Assembly: GCA_016931295.1 (NCBI GenBank) | Contig: JAFGEZ010000047.1 | Location: forward strand, 1-64,000 | From: Candidatus Krumholzibacteriota bacterium | Lineage (GTDB): Bacteria > Krumholzibacteriota > Krumholzibacteriia > Krumholzibacteriales > Krumholzibacteriaceae | DNA: 64,000 nucleotides | Reading direction: 5' to 3' | Shown here: positions 1 to 9,093 of the stretch, one piece after another | How the letters are laid out: the number at the start of each line of letters is the position of its first letter | How positions within the stretch are numbered: position 1 is the stretch's first letter | Program-made: the position numbers and the translations under genes | The notes under the pieces: generated by a model | Told to the model about the DNA's origin: nothing | Database searches by the model: none | Seen by the model: only the letters and a program-made list of their open reading frames with translations

Positions 1-148
<148 letters not shown>

Positions 149-170
149 ACTTAATATATTGTTGATTTTA
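149..170 (-). promoter_or_regulatory. CRISPR leader remnant / cas2-array junction
   Basis: Only 22 bp, AT-rich, separate the cas2 stop codon from the first repeat. Known I-E leaders are longer (about 60 bp or more, with an IHF site and a promoter), so here the functional leader must either lie inside the 3' end of cas2 or be very short. No separate promoter is visible; the array could be read through from the cas operon. The AT richness is seen; the functional reading is inference. Confidence 0.5.
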
Positions 171-440
171 CTACACTCGGACGAGAAATAGCCCCTCGAA
201 GTCTTTGATCGCCCGTGCCGTTTTCCCCCAACTTCGAATCCGAAATCCCTGTTCATTGTCGCTCGCATGAATCATTAAACAACCGCCATCTCTAGCCCGT
301 CTGCATGCTTTATCCCAGAGCTTATCACGAACCATGGCAGAAATACGTCCAACGAAAACTCCAGCCTTCGGCTCCAGAAACCACCGTGTCAACTCCCCCC
401 GCAACCCCGGCGTAACACGTTCAAGAATCATGATAACCAC
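171..440 (-). CDS. cas2: CRISPR-associated endoribonuclease Cas2, type I-E (CasCas2/CT1978 type)
   Basis: Small 89-residue protein that pairs with Cas1 in the spacer-integration complex. The body carries the I-E Cas2 signature ERVTPGLRGELTRW, then KAGVFVGRISAMVRDKLW and a C-terminal DFEGLFLVRV strand, comparable in length to E. coli Cas2 (94 residues). The start is placed at GTG 440 because a GGGGGAAG Shine-Dalgarno lies just upstream and the product then aligns with the E. coli N terminus; ATG 431 is the alternative. The longer open frame reaching 569 runs inside cas1 and is rejected. It overlaps the cas1 3' end by 20 bp, so translation is likely coupled. Its stop is 22 bp from the first CRISPR repeat. 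Confidence 0.93.
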   Translation of the reverse strand: MVIMILERVTPGLRGELTRWFLEPKAGVFVGRISAMVRDKLWDKACRRARDGGCLMIHASDNEQGFRIRSWGKTARAIKDFEGLFLVRV

Positions 441-1401
441 AATCTTCCCCCGCTTCATAAGTTCCCAGTGGATGGATACGCCCGCCCTCCACTTCCCCCT
501 CTTCAGGATCCCACAATGCACCAGGGGCAGCAGCGTCTTGGTCGAAAAGCACACTGTCACAAGAAACATCTTTCTTGTGCACCATCAAGACCGTCTTGAT
601 ATCTGGAATAATCCTCTTCAGAATTCGTGTTGCTACAAATTGATCTCGGCATGTCATACGTACCTGACGTTCCAAACTATCTGTTTCTGCCGCGGCAGCC
701 TGGAATGCCACGGGGATTGTTACCTCTGTTTTATAAAGATCGGCTACGTCATACACGAACGACAGCATCTTTCCTGTATGAATAAAACCAAGTGCCGGCG
801 AGAATCCAGCCGATACAATTGCTGCATGACAGATACCGTACAGGCACGAGTTCGCAGCTGATAACGCCCGGTTCACAGGATTCGCATCACTCCAATTTCC
901 CCTGTGGTAACTTCGTCCAGTCCAGGGAACACCTGTTTCACGAGAAGCTCTTGCATAGGTTTCCCGCACTCGCACCCCTTCCATCCCACGGATTTGTCTG
1001 AGAGTTAATTCCGGATCTAGTTCCTCGGCAAACCGTAGCTGGTAAAAACGCCGAATGACTTTCATTCGGAGTTTCTCGTGCGCCCACATCCGAGCCTGAT
1101 GCAGAAAATTCACTGCACTTCGCGTCTCCCCCATACCCGAAGCATAGAACCGTACTCCCTCCTCACCGCACCAGACAACGAGACATCCATGATCCGCGAG
1201 GACTGAGATAGCCGCATGAGTAATTGACACACCCGGGCCCAACATGAGCAGAGCCAGTTTGGCGCAGGGGACAGGCACTTTACCGGTTTCGTCATGGATT
1301 GCTATCGCTTGAGCTTCCTGATCAATGCGGCAGTGCTCTACATAAAGATAACTCCAACCGTCGCTGAACTTAGGCAGAACGTGCAGATCCTTGATCCTCA
1401 A
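421..1401 (-). CDS. cas1: CRISPR-associated integrase Cas1, type I-E
   Basis: Spacer integrase of the adaptation complex, 326 residues. With the TTG start at 1401 the metal-binding residues fall at E141 (in GMEG), H208 (in GFIHTG) and D218/D221 (in YDVAD), which are the same numbers as in E. coli Cas1; this supports the TTG start. A GGAGAG Shine-Dalgarno precedes TTG, and TTG follows the cas6 stop by one base. No ATG gives a family-like N terminus; a longer in-frame extension to 1461 would lie inside cas6. The conserved N-terminal strand KDLHVLPKF and the segment SYLYVEHCRIDQ match the family. It overlaps cas2 by 20 bp. Confidence 0.96.
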   Translation of the reverse strand: MRIKDLHVLPKFSDGWSYLYVEHCRIDQEAQAIAIHDETGKVPVPCAKLALLMLGPGVSITHAAISVLADHGCLVVWCGEEGVRFYASGMGETRSAVNFLHQARMWAHEKLRMKVIRRFYQLRFAEELDPELTLRQIRGMEGVRVRETYARASRETGVPWTGRSYHRGNWSDANPVNRALSAANSCLYGICHAAIVSAGFSPALGFIHTGKMLSFVYDVADLYKTEVTIPVAFQAAAAETDSLERQVRMTCRDQFVATRILKRIIPDIKTVLMVHKKDVSCDSVLFDQDAAAPGALWDPEEGEVEGGRIHPLGTYEAGEDCGYHDS

Positions 1402-1402
1402 G

Positions 1403-2191
1403 TCATTCTCTCCGGACCTGAGCCGCAGAAACAGACGCGACGGAGAGAAGCCCGAATCCAAAGGCCTTTCCGGCGCCTATTCCATAAACGATCGTTTTCA
1501 GGAAGGAATCCTTGTCCGTAACCCGCAAGTAACCATCAAATAGAATGGATAAGTGCGTTGTCGTATGCCCTCGCGCCATATCCTTCTTTTTGTCCTGCTG
1601 TTTTCCTTCGAAGCAAACATTAATGTTCGGGACCAGATGCTCGCCATTCACATCCTTTGATTTCTTCATGAGAAGATTGAAGCCCCCAAACAAACCTTTC
1701 CCCCTCACTTGTCCTTTGCGAATCAACCATTCGATTTGTTCCTCTTCACGTCTCAGTTCGACACGTTTACCCCTCATCGCGTCGCCGTGCTTCCCGATAC
1801 GTTTAGTAGGATTGGCTCGCAAACGAAAAGAGAGGATTTGCCCGTTTCCTATCCTTCGGTACAACGGCATGATGTCTTTGCATTCATATTTTGGCAGATC
1901 TGCATCGATGCACAGATAATCATTCAGCCTATCAAGAAAAGACCAGTTCGGTTCTATGCGTGATTGAACATAAACCTTAACCGTACCTCGCTGATCGTCA
2001 ACCTCCGCACGAAATAGGACACAGAACTCATCGCGCGCTTTAGTATGTTTGTTGTCCGTTAATCCAGGGAAAGCACGCATCAGCGTACGGTGCATTTCAT
2101 ATGGGTGTGAGATTTCACCTACGACCTGCCGGGAGCATGGGTTAAGGATAAGTCGAGAGAGATATAATGATTCAAGAGGCACCGCGCTCAT
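1403..2191 (-). CDS. cas6e: CRISPR pre-crRNA endoribonuclease Cas6e (CasE/Cse3)
   Basis: Cuts the repeat hairpin of pre-crRNA and stays bound as the head of Cascade. 262 residues, longer than E. coli Cas6e (199). Seen: N-terminal LYLSRLILNPCSRQV, a His at residue 34 in YEMHRTL matching the catalytic His20 position of E. coli, FRLRANPTKR, EEEQIEWLIRKG, and the C-terminal glycine-rich GIGAGKAFGFGLLS loop. The start is ATG 2191, which overlaps the cas5 stop as ATGA; an upstream in-frame start at 2218 would run into cas5. The cas1 TTG start follows the stop by one base. Confidence 0.95.
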   Translation of the reverse strand: MSAVPLESLYLSRLILNPCSRQVVGEISHPYEMHRTLMRAFPGLTDNKHTKARDEFCVLFRAEVDDQRGTVKVYVQSRIEPNWSFLDRLNDYLCIDADLPKYECKDIMPLYRRIGNGQILSFRLRANPTKRIGKHGDAMRGKRVELRREEEQIEWLIRKGQVRGKGLFGGFNLLMKKSKDVNGEHLVPNINVCFEGKQQDKKKDMARGHTTTHLSILFDGYLRVTDKDSFLKTIVYGIGAGKAFGFGLLSVASVSAAQVRRE

Positions 2192-2814
2192 TTCGGCTCT
2201 CCTTCTACCCCGAAACAAGTTGTCATAGAACGAGGTTTGAACTGTCGTCTACCGTAGCAAAGTGGCCAATCGTGCTGTGTTCTTTCACCGTCAGGTGTTT
2301 CCAGTACAACACGTTTGCTGGATTGCTCCGAAAGAAGATGTTCCTCCAATGTACCAATCTGTAGGCAATCTGTTGAACAAAGTGGTGGAACGGCCAATGG
2401 AAAAGCCTTGCGGCCCAGATACAAAATCCAAGCCGGATCGCACAGCGCTTTAGCGATCTCCTCAAGCAATACTATGTTATCCGATTCCAGTCCTACGGTG
2501 AAAGACGCATTGGCCAAGTAGTCTCGCTTGGACACGACAGTCGCCACTCCGCTCCCATTCGCCTTGATGACATCCTGAGCTGTGTGGTAGTCGCGCTCTT
2601 GCCTTCCCTCCATGTCTATACGAACACCCATTCGAATCGCGTCGAACCTCGAGATATCTTCCCCGCGTGAAATTCCCATGGCCGCGCAGATCAGGCCGAG
2701 CACACCGCTTCGAGTCGGCTCCAAGGCCGTATCACGGTAATCGAAACGGCTGCGGTATCCCCACGACTGCATGGGTCCTTCTAAACGCAAGAGAAGGGTG
2801 TGTGGCTTGCTCAT
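2188..2814 (-). CDS. cas5e: Cascade subunit Cas5e (CasD)
   Basis: 208-residue Cascade tail subunit that holds the 5' handle of the crRNA. It opens with TLLLRLEGPMQSWGYRSRF, the hallmark Cas5 strand-turn, followed by DTALEPTRSGVLGLICAAMG and a HTAQDV segment. E. coli Cas5e is 224 residues, so length is normal. It overlaps cas7 upstream by ATGA (2811-2814) and cas6 downstream by ATGA (2188-2191), consistent with stoichiometric, coupled translation within the Cascade operon. Confidence 0.96.
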   Translation of the reverse strand: MSKPHTLLLRLEGPMQSWGYRSRFDYRDTALEPTRSGVLGLICAAMGISRGEDISRFDAIRMGVRIDMEGRQERDYHTAQDVIKANGSGVATVVSKRDYLANASFTVGLESDNIVLLEEIAKALCDPAWILYLGRKAFPLAVPPLCSTDCLQIGTLEEHLLSEQSSKRVVLETPDGERTQHDWPLCYGRRQFKPRSMTTCFGVEGEPK

Positions 2815-4007
2815 TTAATCTTCCCCACCTCCATGATTGCCTTTATCGCCTTCTCTACGCTTCCCTTATCAGAGTTTTTGAGTTCGCCGAGCCGACCTTC
2901 CTGTTTCATGTGAAAGCATGCGGTCATCTGAATACCTTGATCGCCATAGACCTTTTTCGTCGCTTCCCAATGCTCAGCCAAGGCAGCCACCGACAAACCG
3001 ACTAGATCATCATCATGTTTTGTAGGACGAACAGGCTTGACGAAAGCATTGGCGAGGGAAATGGGAACACCACCTTGTCGCCTAACGAACAGCCCGAAAG
3101 AGGGAAGATTCTGGGCAGCGAAGGAGTTTTGTTTTCCGGTTGGGATAGCGTAAACCATCGCTTCGAGGAAAGCCTTTATCACAGTATCTGCTATCTCGTA
3201 GTCTTCGCCTTCGATTTCATGCAACCAATTGCCGTTTCTTCGATCCGTTTTACGCGCGAGATTTCGGGCAAGCTGGTCCCGATCCACGAGAGCATAGCGA
3301 TAAAAACAGGCACTGTTGTATCCCACGATACCCATCATTCCAGCACCTGTTTCTTCATCGGGATTGAGGTCATCCACGGCGGTGTAAAAATCCATCTCCA
3401 TATCGACCTTGTGTGTGGATATGGGATGGGCTACCTGGCAGGCACCGTCAGTGTTGCGCCCCGGCTGTTCGGCAAGCATTCGGCCGAAAAGTGCGATATC
3501 AGCTGAAACCTTAGCTGCTTTAATGCGTTCCTCGATTTCCTTTTGAGGCTTGAGGTTTCCTTTCTTGGTTGCTTGTTTAGTCAAGTCATCCCAGAGTTCC
3601 TTGATTAGCAGTGCACAGACATCAACCTCATCCGGACCGACGAAGATTAATACCTTTGTATTCCCCGCCTTCTTATTGTCTTCAACGGAATAATACAGAT
3701 CCGTGAAATTACGAATCCCTGCTCGTCGATCTTCCTCTTCAGCCACTTTCTTAGTAAATTCCTTGTCTAGGGCAAGCTTATCGCCAATCAATTGTTGGAG
3801 TTTCTTCGTCCTGTCCCCGACAGTAACTGTACCATGTTCACGCCACCAGTCTCGAGCCGCACGCTTTCCACATTGACTCGATACACGCGCCCTCCGAAAT
3901 CCGCCGAAATAGGCACTCTTGGGCTGCCCGGTGTCATCACGGTTCAGGTTGGACGGAGCGAAGTTCTGAATAAAATGAAGTTCGATTTTAACGCCAGAAC
4001 CATTCAT
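2811..4007 (-). CDS. cas7e: Cascade backbone subunit Cas7e (CasC/Cse4)
   Basis: 398-residue backbone protein that polymerises along the crRNA. The N terminus shows ELHFIQNFAPSNLNRDDTG and FGGFRRARVSSQCGKRAAR, the strongly conserved I-E Cas7 signature; the central region has AHPISTHKVDMEMDFYTAVDD. Length is slightly above E. coli Cas7e (363). Start ATG 4007 is preceded by an AGGAGGAAGAAGG ribosome site, the best one in the operon, which fits the need for six copies per complex. A 62-bp gap separates it from cse2, the only real gap in the operon. It overlaps cas5 by four bases. Confidence 0.96.
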   Translation of the reverse strand: MNGSGVKIELHFIQNFAPSNLNRDDTGQPKSAYFGGFRRARVSSQCGKRAARDWWREHGTVTVGDRTKKLQQLIGDKLALDKEFTKKVAEEEDRRAGIRNFTDLYYSVEDNKKAGNTKVLIFVGPDEVDVCALLIKELWDDLTKQATKKGNLKPQKEIEERIKAAKVSADIALFGRMLAEQPGRNTDGACQVAHPISTHKVDMEMDFYTAVDDLNPDEETGAGMMGIVGYNSACFYRYALVDRDQLARNLARKTDRRNGNWLHEIEGEDYEIADTVIKAFLEAMVYAIPTGKQNSFAAQNLPSFGLFVRRQGGVPISLANAFVKPVRPTKHDDDLVGLSVAALAEHWEATKKVYGDQGIQMTACFHMKQEGRLGELKNSDKGSVEKAIKAIMEVGKIK

Positions 4008-4069
4008 TGCCTTCTTCCTCCTTGCTGAGTGGAAGTATGATCACCATTCGTATCGAACACGAAACCGAC

Positions 4070-4561
4070 CTACTTTCTCTGTTCCATGCTGTAATAATCG
4101 CGTGCCCACCTCAGTTGGACATGGCCTTCCGGGTGATCCCAGTGGAGCAGATCTTCAAAGAGCCGAAACCAGTCAAGCGACTCCTCGTTTGCTTTCAGCA
4201 AATTAACGGCATGGCGGAGGTGGTCTGCCAGATTGTCCTGATGCACATTGAGCAATGCGACAAAGCGGGCTTCCATACTGTCACTCTTCCGCCTCAGTGG
4301 ACGAAATGCCATGCCTAGGGAAATACCGCTCTTGTGTTGCGGAAATGCCCCGAAGAGCGTCGCGATAAGGTAATACCATCGGTCGTTGAAATTGTTTTCG
4401 GGCAGATACGGCGAAACGTGCTTATGAACGCGGCCCATCTTTCCTGGTTCCTTTCCTAAACCACTACGCAGATCTGCCAGCGCACCTCGATCTTCTTTAC
4501 CTTCTTTTGCTAGGTTGAGGAGGTATCCAATAAACGATTTTTGTTTTTCATCCAGACTCAT
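4070..4561 (-). CDS. cse2: Cascade small subunit Cse2 (CasB/Cas11)
   Basis: 163-residue, alpha-helical small subunit; two copies normally sit in the belly of Cascade and bind the non-target strand. Seen: GALADLRSGLGKEPGKMGRVHKHV near residue 30, DRWYYLIATLFGAFP, and FVALLNVHQDNLADHLRHAV, in the order expected for Cse2. Length matches E. coli Cse2 (160). Its start overlaps the cse1 3' end by 14 bp. The gene is intact. Confidence 0.93.
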   Translation of the reverse strand: MSLDEKQKSFIGYLLNLAKEGKEDRGALADLRSGLGKEPGKMGRVHKHVSPYLPENNFNDRWYYLIATLFGAFPQHKSGISLGMAFRPLRRKSDSMEARFVALLNVHQDNLADHLRHAVNLLKANEESLDWFRLFEDLLHWDHPEGHVQLRWARDYYSMEQRK

Positions 4562-6188
4562 TTCTTGCTGCCTCCCTTGGGTTCGCGTTTTCTTTTTTCA
4601 AATTATGCGGTTTGCGGCTGAGATCGTCATTATTGAAATCAGTCTGGATTCGCGCGACTGCCTGAATAGCCCGGGCAGTACTCCCGAGTGAGCGAATGCT
4701 CTCTTCCAACGCTCGCCGGGCCTCGCCCTTTATATATTCGCGCCACGCGTTCGTCGCTTCCTGTTGATCGTCCGGTTTCCACTCACCGCTTATCGAATCC
4801 CAATCATTTGAGAGATTGTTCAGTAGTTCAAAGAAATGCTTCTCCATCCGTGCCCAGTAAATGGAACGAGGGTCTATTGCGTTTGCCACCCTCGCAACCT
4901 CATCCTTGTCGGCTTGCCTGGCACCAGGATATTCTGCATCAGGTGCCAGATAGAGTTTTGCCATCCTGCGTGTTCTACTATTTAGTTCGTATGCCACATT
5001 CTCTGCGTTCTCTAACAGTATTCCTAATCGATTAATCATATTGTCATCAGCTAGCAATGCTGCTGGCACAGGCATCCGCTCATGTCTCCATAGCAGGAAT
5101 TTTCCCGCTTTCTGTACATCAGATGCCAACCCAACTACGTGTGCAACGAATTGCGTCTTCATAGGAAAGAATCCCGTCGAATGGGCTCGAGCAACAAGGT
5201 TGAAGCATTCAGGTCTTCGCTCATAGCTTTTTTCCGCTGGGATAGTGAGAATCACATGTGCATCTCGCCATGCAGCCTTCCTGCTACTCAATGATATATA
5301 TGATATTCCTTCCTCTTTCGACACTCGATACACCTTCATGGGATCCCCTGGGGATTTATCGGCGGACCGCCCTTGCGCGATATACATTCTGGAGAAAGAA
5401 CCATCATTCGGAAGGAGACGTATAAGCCGGCTCTGCCAAGTAAAAAGGTCAACGACACCCAAAGATGCATTCACTTTTCTTTTTTTCCCAAGGAACTTGT
5501 CTCGATATTTATGAGGATCACTCAGTTCCCAAGGCGGCAATGATACTTCTCCAGTGGGAACAAGGTTGATCATCAATGTATCGAACAGCGTCTTGCCCTG
5601 AAGCCAGACATTCATGCCTCGCAGTGCGATCGCATCTGCAAAATAAGGCAACGCTTCAAGTTTACCGTTTATATCTGCATTTCCACATTTACCAAATCCC
5701 AATGCAAATGATTGGCAAGCAACCAACCATCTTGCTGCTTGAGCAGATACCCAATTTGCCTTCTCGGAATCACTACAATGATCAAAAAGTGTTGCGTTGT
5801 TGCCGCTAGCACACTCTGTTGCCAAGCGAGCGATGGGTACTGAATTATTCATTTGTAACCGTGTTATCTGGTAAAAAGGATGGCTATTAGAAATAAGTTC
5901 GAAACGGCCATCCCATCTTTTCAAATATTCCTCTATTTTCTCAAAATTTATTGCGCCTCCACTATACAGGTTCTTCCACAAATTGAAATCTTTTGGGCCG
6001 TCGTATGCACGGTACAATATCGCCAGTAACAGCCTGTGTACTGCTACGGTGACCAGAGGCGAATCGTCACATATCTCGCGCAATTCGTGAGCCTGTAGGA
6101 GTGTGTCACGGATGCCGTGTTCAACGCGCTGACCATGAGAGTCGATGCACGGAATCCAAGGCTCGTCGATAAGATTGAATTCATCCAT
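4548..6188 (-). CDS. cse1: Cascade large subunit Cse1 (CasA/Cas8e)
   Basis: 546-residue large subunit that reads the PAM and recruits Cas3. The N terminus EFNLIDEPWIPC is the Cse1 signature; further along are LFDTLMINLVPTGEV and an SRRMAKLY-like helical C-terminal bundle. Start ATG 6188 is chosen: it has an AAAGGA site upstream, overlaps the cas3 stop by 8 bp (ATGGATGA) and gives the family N terminus; the in-frame ATG at 6209 lies inside cas3. Length is close to E. coli Cse1 (502). It overlaps cse2 by 14 bp. Confidence 0.95.
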   Translation of the reverse strand: MDEFNLIDEPWIPCIDSHGQRVEHGIRDTLLQAHELREICDDSPLVTVAVHRLLLAILYRAYDGPKDFNLWKNLYSGGAINFEKIEEYLKRWDGRFELISNSHPFYQITRLQMNNSVPIARLATECASGNNATLFDHCSDSEKANWVSAQAARWLVACQSFALGFGKCGNADINGKLEALPYFADAIALRGMNVWLQGKTLFDTLMINLVPTGEVSLPPWELSDPHKYRDKFLGKKRKVNASLGVVDLFTWQSRLIRLLPNDGSFSRMYIAQGRSADKSPGDPMKVYRVSKEEGISYISLSSRKAAWRDAHVILTIPAEKSYERRPECFNLVARAHSTGFFPMKTQFVAHVVGLASDVQKAGKFLLWRHERMPVPAALLADDNMINRLGILLENAENVAYELNSRTRRMAKLYLAPDAEYPGARQADKDEVARVANAIDPRSIYWARMEKHFFELLNNLSNDWDSISGEWKPDDQQEATNAWREYIKGEARRALEESIRSLGSTARAIQAVARIQTDFNNDDLSRKPHNLKKENANPREAARNESG

Positions 6189-8886
6189 TGGTATCTCTGT
6201 CCTTTTCAATCACAACACCCAGGATCTCATCCACGGTCAACGTGTAATTCCCGATTCGTCCGTGATAATTAGCATCGTACCGTAACAAACGAATATGGCG
6301 AAGATATGCATTTTTGGCCCATTCTTCTGGCGACTCACCACTTTCAAATAATTTCCGGAAGATTCCCCGATGGCTCAACTTTACCGAATAGTCGAGTAGC
6401 TCGCGCACATCCGAAACGTCGGGGCTGGTAGCAAGGACCTTGTCCTCCGGCACTATTACAACTGTAATGGAAGGATCACCCTCACGCGTCGCAGCCCTTA
6501 TCGTCTTATGGACCCGTGGATCCTCGTCCTCGACCAACTGATAATTGAATTCCTCTATGAGATCACAAGGGCACCGAGGCGAATTTACTAATAGCCGACT
6601 TGCCGCCTTTGCTGATTCGTTGCAGTCGTATTCCATGCGCTGTTTCGCCTCTTCCAAGGCGGCGTTCCACTCATTGCCGCTGCATGGAGTCAACTCCCCA
6701 TACACTGCCTCCACCAGTTCCTCGATTTCGTTCGGCACTCCGAGTTTCTTTCGCTGGCGAAGGGCCAGCCACGTTCGTAAAAGAACATATCGATCGTAAA
6801 CGAACTCTATGCTCTGTCCAAAAGATTGGGGAGGGAGTCCGTTTGACTCAGCATCACAGAGAACGATGAATCGAGGCGTTTCCAAATTATCCGGGCGTTG
6901 ACGACGATGACGATGCAGACGACCTGAGCGCTGGAGTAGTAAATCGACAGGGGCGATCTCTGAAAACATGATATCGAAATCCAAATCAAGACTCTGTTCG
7001 ATAACCTGCGTCGCAACAAGGACGGCACGAATCGGACGTTCCGGGTTTGCGTAGGTTCCATCTGGCTGCTTCGCACCCTTGCCGAACTTGCGCAAGACTT
7101 CTGATTCGCGTTCTTGCCGCCACTTCCGGAGCGTGCGAGCCTGGAATAGCATGCATTCGGTGCCCATAAGGTTGTCTCTGAGGTATTTATAGATTTCTAT
7201 AGCGCGGTTGACCGTATTACAGATGACGGCAGCGCAACCACCGTGTTCCAAGTGCTGTCTAAGACTTTCGGTAATAGCGGTCAGACCGGTTTCTGAAAAG
7301 TGCAAGTCAACACAATACGGCTTCTCTATTTGGATCTCAGCACATACCGGAGAACTGGCGGCCTGGTCATTTGGATATCGACGTGGTTTGGCCAGGGTGA
7401 TTCGTGGATAGCGCTTGTGTTCACATTCGTTCCGTCCGGAATAAGCTTTGACGAATGCTTCTCGTTTGGCCTCCGGAAGTGTTGCAGATAACAGAATGAT
7501 GGTGCAATCCACTTCTGCAAGCCAATGTAAAAGCCTTTCGAGTATAGTGCTCATGTACGTATCGTAAGCGTGAACCTCATCAAAAATCACCACCTTGCCC
7601 GCCAACCCAAACAGACGCACGAACCAGTGTCTTGTTTGAAGAACACTTAATAGGCTTTGGTCGATGGTACCGACACCGAACGTCGCCAGCAGAGGTCGTT
7701 TTCTCGCAGTGAACCAGGATTGCGCTCGCACATCGCCTTCGTCTCCAATACTCGTTGGCTTGAATTCCGAAATCTCTCCTTCTTTCACTTCTTCCTGCGC
7801 TAGACGGGCATCGCCATGCACGAGCTGCAAATTGAGTTTCCCTTGGTGACCACGACTTCCAAGGTAATCGTCCGAGACCCTTTTATACATCGCATTCCCG
7901 GTTGCCTGGGTTGGCATGGCGATATACATGCCGCACGCAAAGCCTCTACACATAGCCATGTCTGCCGCATAGAAAGCAACTTCGGTCTTTCCTAGGCCCA
8001 TTGGTGCTTCGACAATCATGAGATACGGAGAATGTTGATTAGATGCCAATTCGATCGCAGTTGTCTGGAGAATATTTGGGATAAATCCACTAAAAACAGC
8101 ATCGAACCGAGTCTCATCTGCAAAAGACACAGCCGGCAACCAACCTAGTTTCTCAAGAGCATTTTGCGCTTGATTTTGTGCATATATCCAATATTCCTCT
8201 GCATCACTTTCAATGGGAGTCTCACATTTGGCAACACATCTGAAATAATCCTGATTCGAGCCGATCCAATCCACAACAGAGATTAAGCCGGCGAGCATGG
8301 GAACGAGGGCCGGGTCCCTGATCTCGGACATTTTTCGAGCCACTTGGCTTAAGTCGAAATCCACGATATCGGCGAATTCCAGAAGAAGCCCATTTCTCGC
8401 CTCACTCCAGCATTTATTTCCGAGCGTATCCACACCCATACGGAGGTCGGTCGATCGCGGGAAAACACCGTGGTGGCCTCCGGCAATCTGTGATAGAACA
8501 GCGGCAGCCGAGCAAGAACCGAGAAAATCATTTAAAACATGAGCGCTAATAATCCCATGAGGACAACTATGATCGTGTTTTGTGAATGGAAGTCCCAAAT
8601 TCTGGGAAATTTCCTGAACTTTCTTCTGGAATCCCGGACTGGCTTTACCTATATCATGCGCACCGGCCAGGAACACGACTTGGGTACGCGCATCAGTTCC
8701 AAGCGAGCATTTGAACCTGTTGTGAATTTGTTGTGAAAGGAATTGATCCCAGACTAGGCCAGCCACTGCGGCAACATCGAGCATGTGGTACAATAAGGGG
8801 TGATATTGGCAATCAGAGAGAATTCGATTCGACGTGCCTCCCCGTTTCGTCTTGCCCCATATTGTATATCCCTTGTATTGAAACAT
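6181..8886 (-). CDS. cas3: CRISPR-associated nuclease-helicase Cas3, type I-E
   Basis: 901-residue effector recruited by Cascade to unwind and degrade target DNA. N-terminal HD nuclease: H29 in CQYHPLLYH and H77-D78 in AGAHDIGKASPGF. SF2 helicase: GLGKT at 297-301, DEVH at 436-439, LLSATLP, then ATQVIEQSLDLDFD and QRSGRLHRH of the second RecA lobe. All catalytic motifs are present, so interference should be active. Start ATG 8886 gives FQYKGYTIWGKT, the family-like N terminus, with a GTGAGG about 12 bp upstream; ATG 8916 is possible but has no visible ribosome site. First gene of the cas operon. Confidence 0.95.
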   Translation of the reverse strand: MFQYKGYTIWGKTKRGGTSNRILSDCQYHPLLYHMLDVAAVAGLVWDQFLSQQIHNRFKCSLGTDARTQVVFLAGAHDIGKASPGFQKKVQEISQNLGLPFTKHDHSCPHGIISAHVLNDFLGSCSAAAVLSQIAGGHHGVFPRSTDLRMGVDTLGNKCWSEARNGLLLEFADIVDFDLSQVARKMSEIRDPALVPMLAGLISVVDWIGSNQDYFRCVAKCETPIESDAEEYWIYAQNQAQNALEKLGWLPAVSFADETRFDAVFSGFIPNILQTTAIELASNQHSPYLMIVEAPMGLGKTEVAFYAADMAMCRGFACGMYIAMPTQATGNAMYKRVSDDYLGSRGHQGKLNLQLVHGDARLAQEEVKEGEISEFKPTSIGDEGDVRAQSWFTARKRPLLATFGVGTIDQSLLSVLQTRHWFVRLFGLAGKVVIFDEVHAYDTYMSTILERLLHWLAEVDCTIILLSATLPEAKREAFVKAYSGRNECEHKRYPRITLAKPRRYPNDQAASSPVCAEIQIEKPYCVDLHFSETGLTAITESLRQHLEHGGCAAVICNTVNRAIEIYKYLRDNLMGTECMLFQARTLRKWRQERESEVLRKFGKGAKQPDGTYANPERPIRAVLVATQVIEQSLDLDFDIMFSEIAPVDLLLQRSGRLHRHRRQRPDNLETPRFIVLCDAESNGLPPQSFGQSIEFVYDRYVLLRTWLALRQRKKLGVPNEIEELVEAVYGELTPCSGNEWNAALEEAKQRMEYDCNESAKAASRLLVNSPRCPCDLIEEFNYQLVEDEDPRVHKTIRAATREGDPSITVVIVPEDKVLATSPDVSDVRELLDYSVKLSHRGIFRKLFESGESPEEWAKNAYLRHIRLLRYDANYHGRIGNYTLTVDEILGVVIEKDRDTNG

Positions 8887-8934
8887 CACGATGCACAACC
8901 TCACGTCACCTAGCATGTTTCGTTGAGACCCTAT

Positions 8935-8963
8935 TTCTAAACATATATCGGCACATCCGTCAA
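8935..8963 (-). promoter_or_regulatory. Candidate sigma-70 promoter of the cas operon
   Basis: On the minus strand TTGACG (8963-8958) and TTAGAA (8940-8935) are spaced 17 bp, placing transcription start near 8928, about 40 bp before the proposed cas3 ATG. This is the only convincing -35/-10 pair in the 207 bp between cas3 and the divergent namZ operon. It is a sequence match only. Confidence 0.55.
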
Positions 8964-9093
8964 GCCTGCATATGTTCCGATCGCCAACCGATTGAATAAT
9001 CTGGACCTTATCCTCGTTCGGGGATTATCATCATCAAGATATCCCTTTGCCCCCGCCGCGTGATTCGACGGCGGAACCGAACATAGGAGGACG

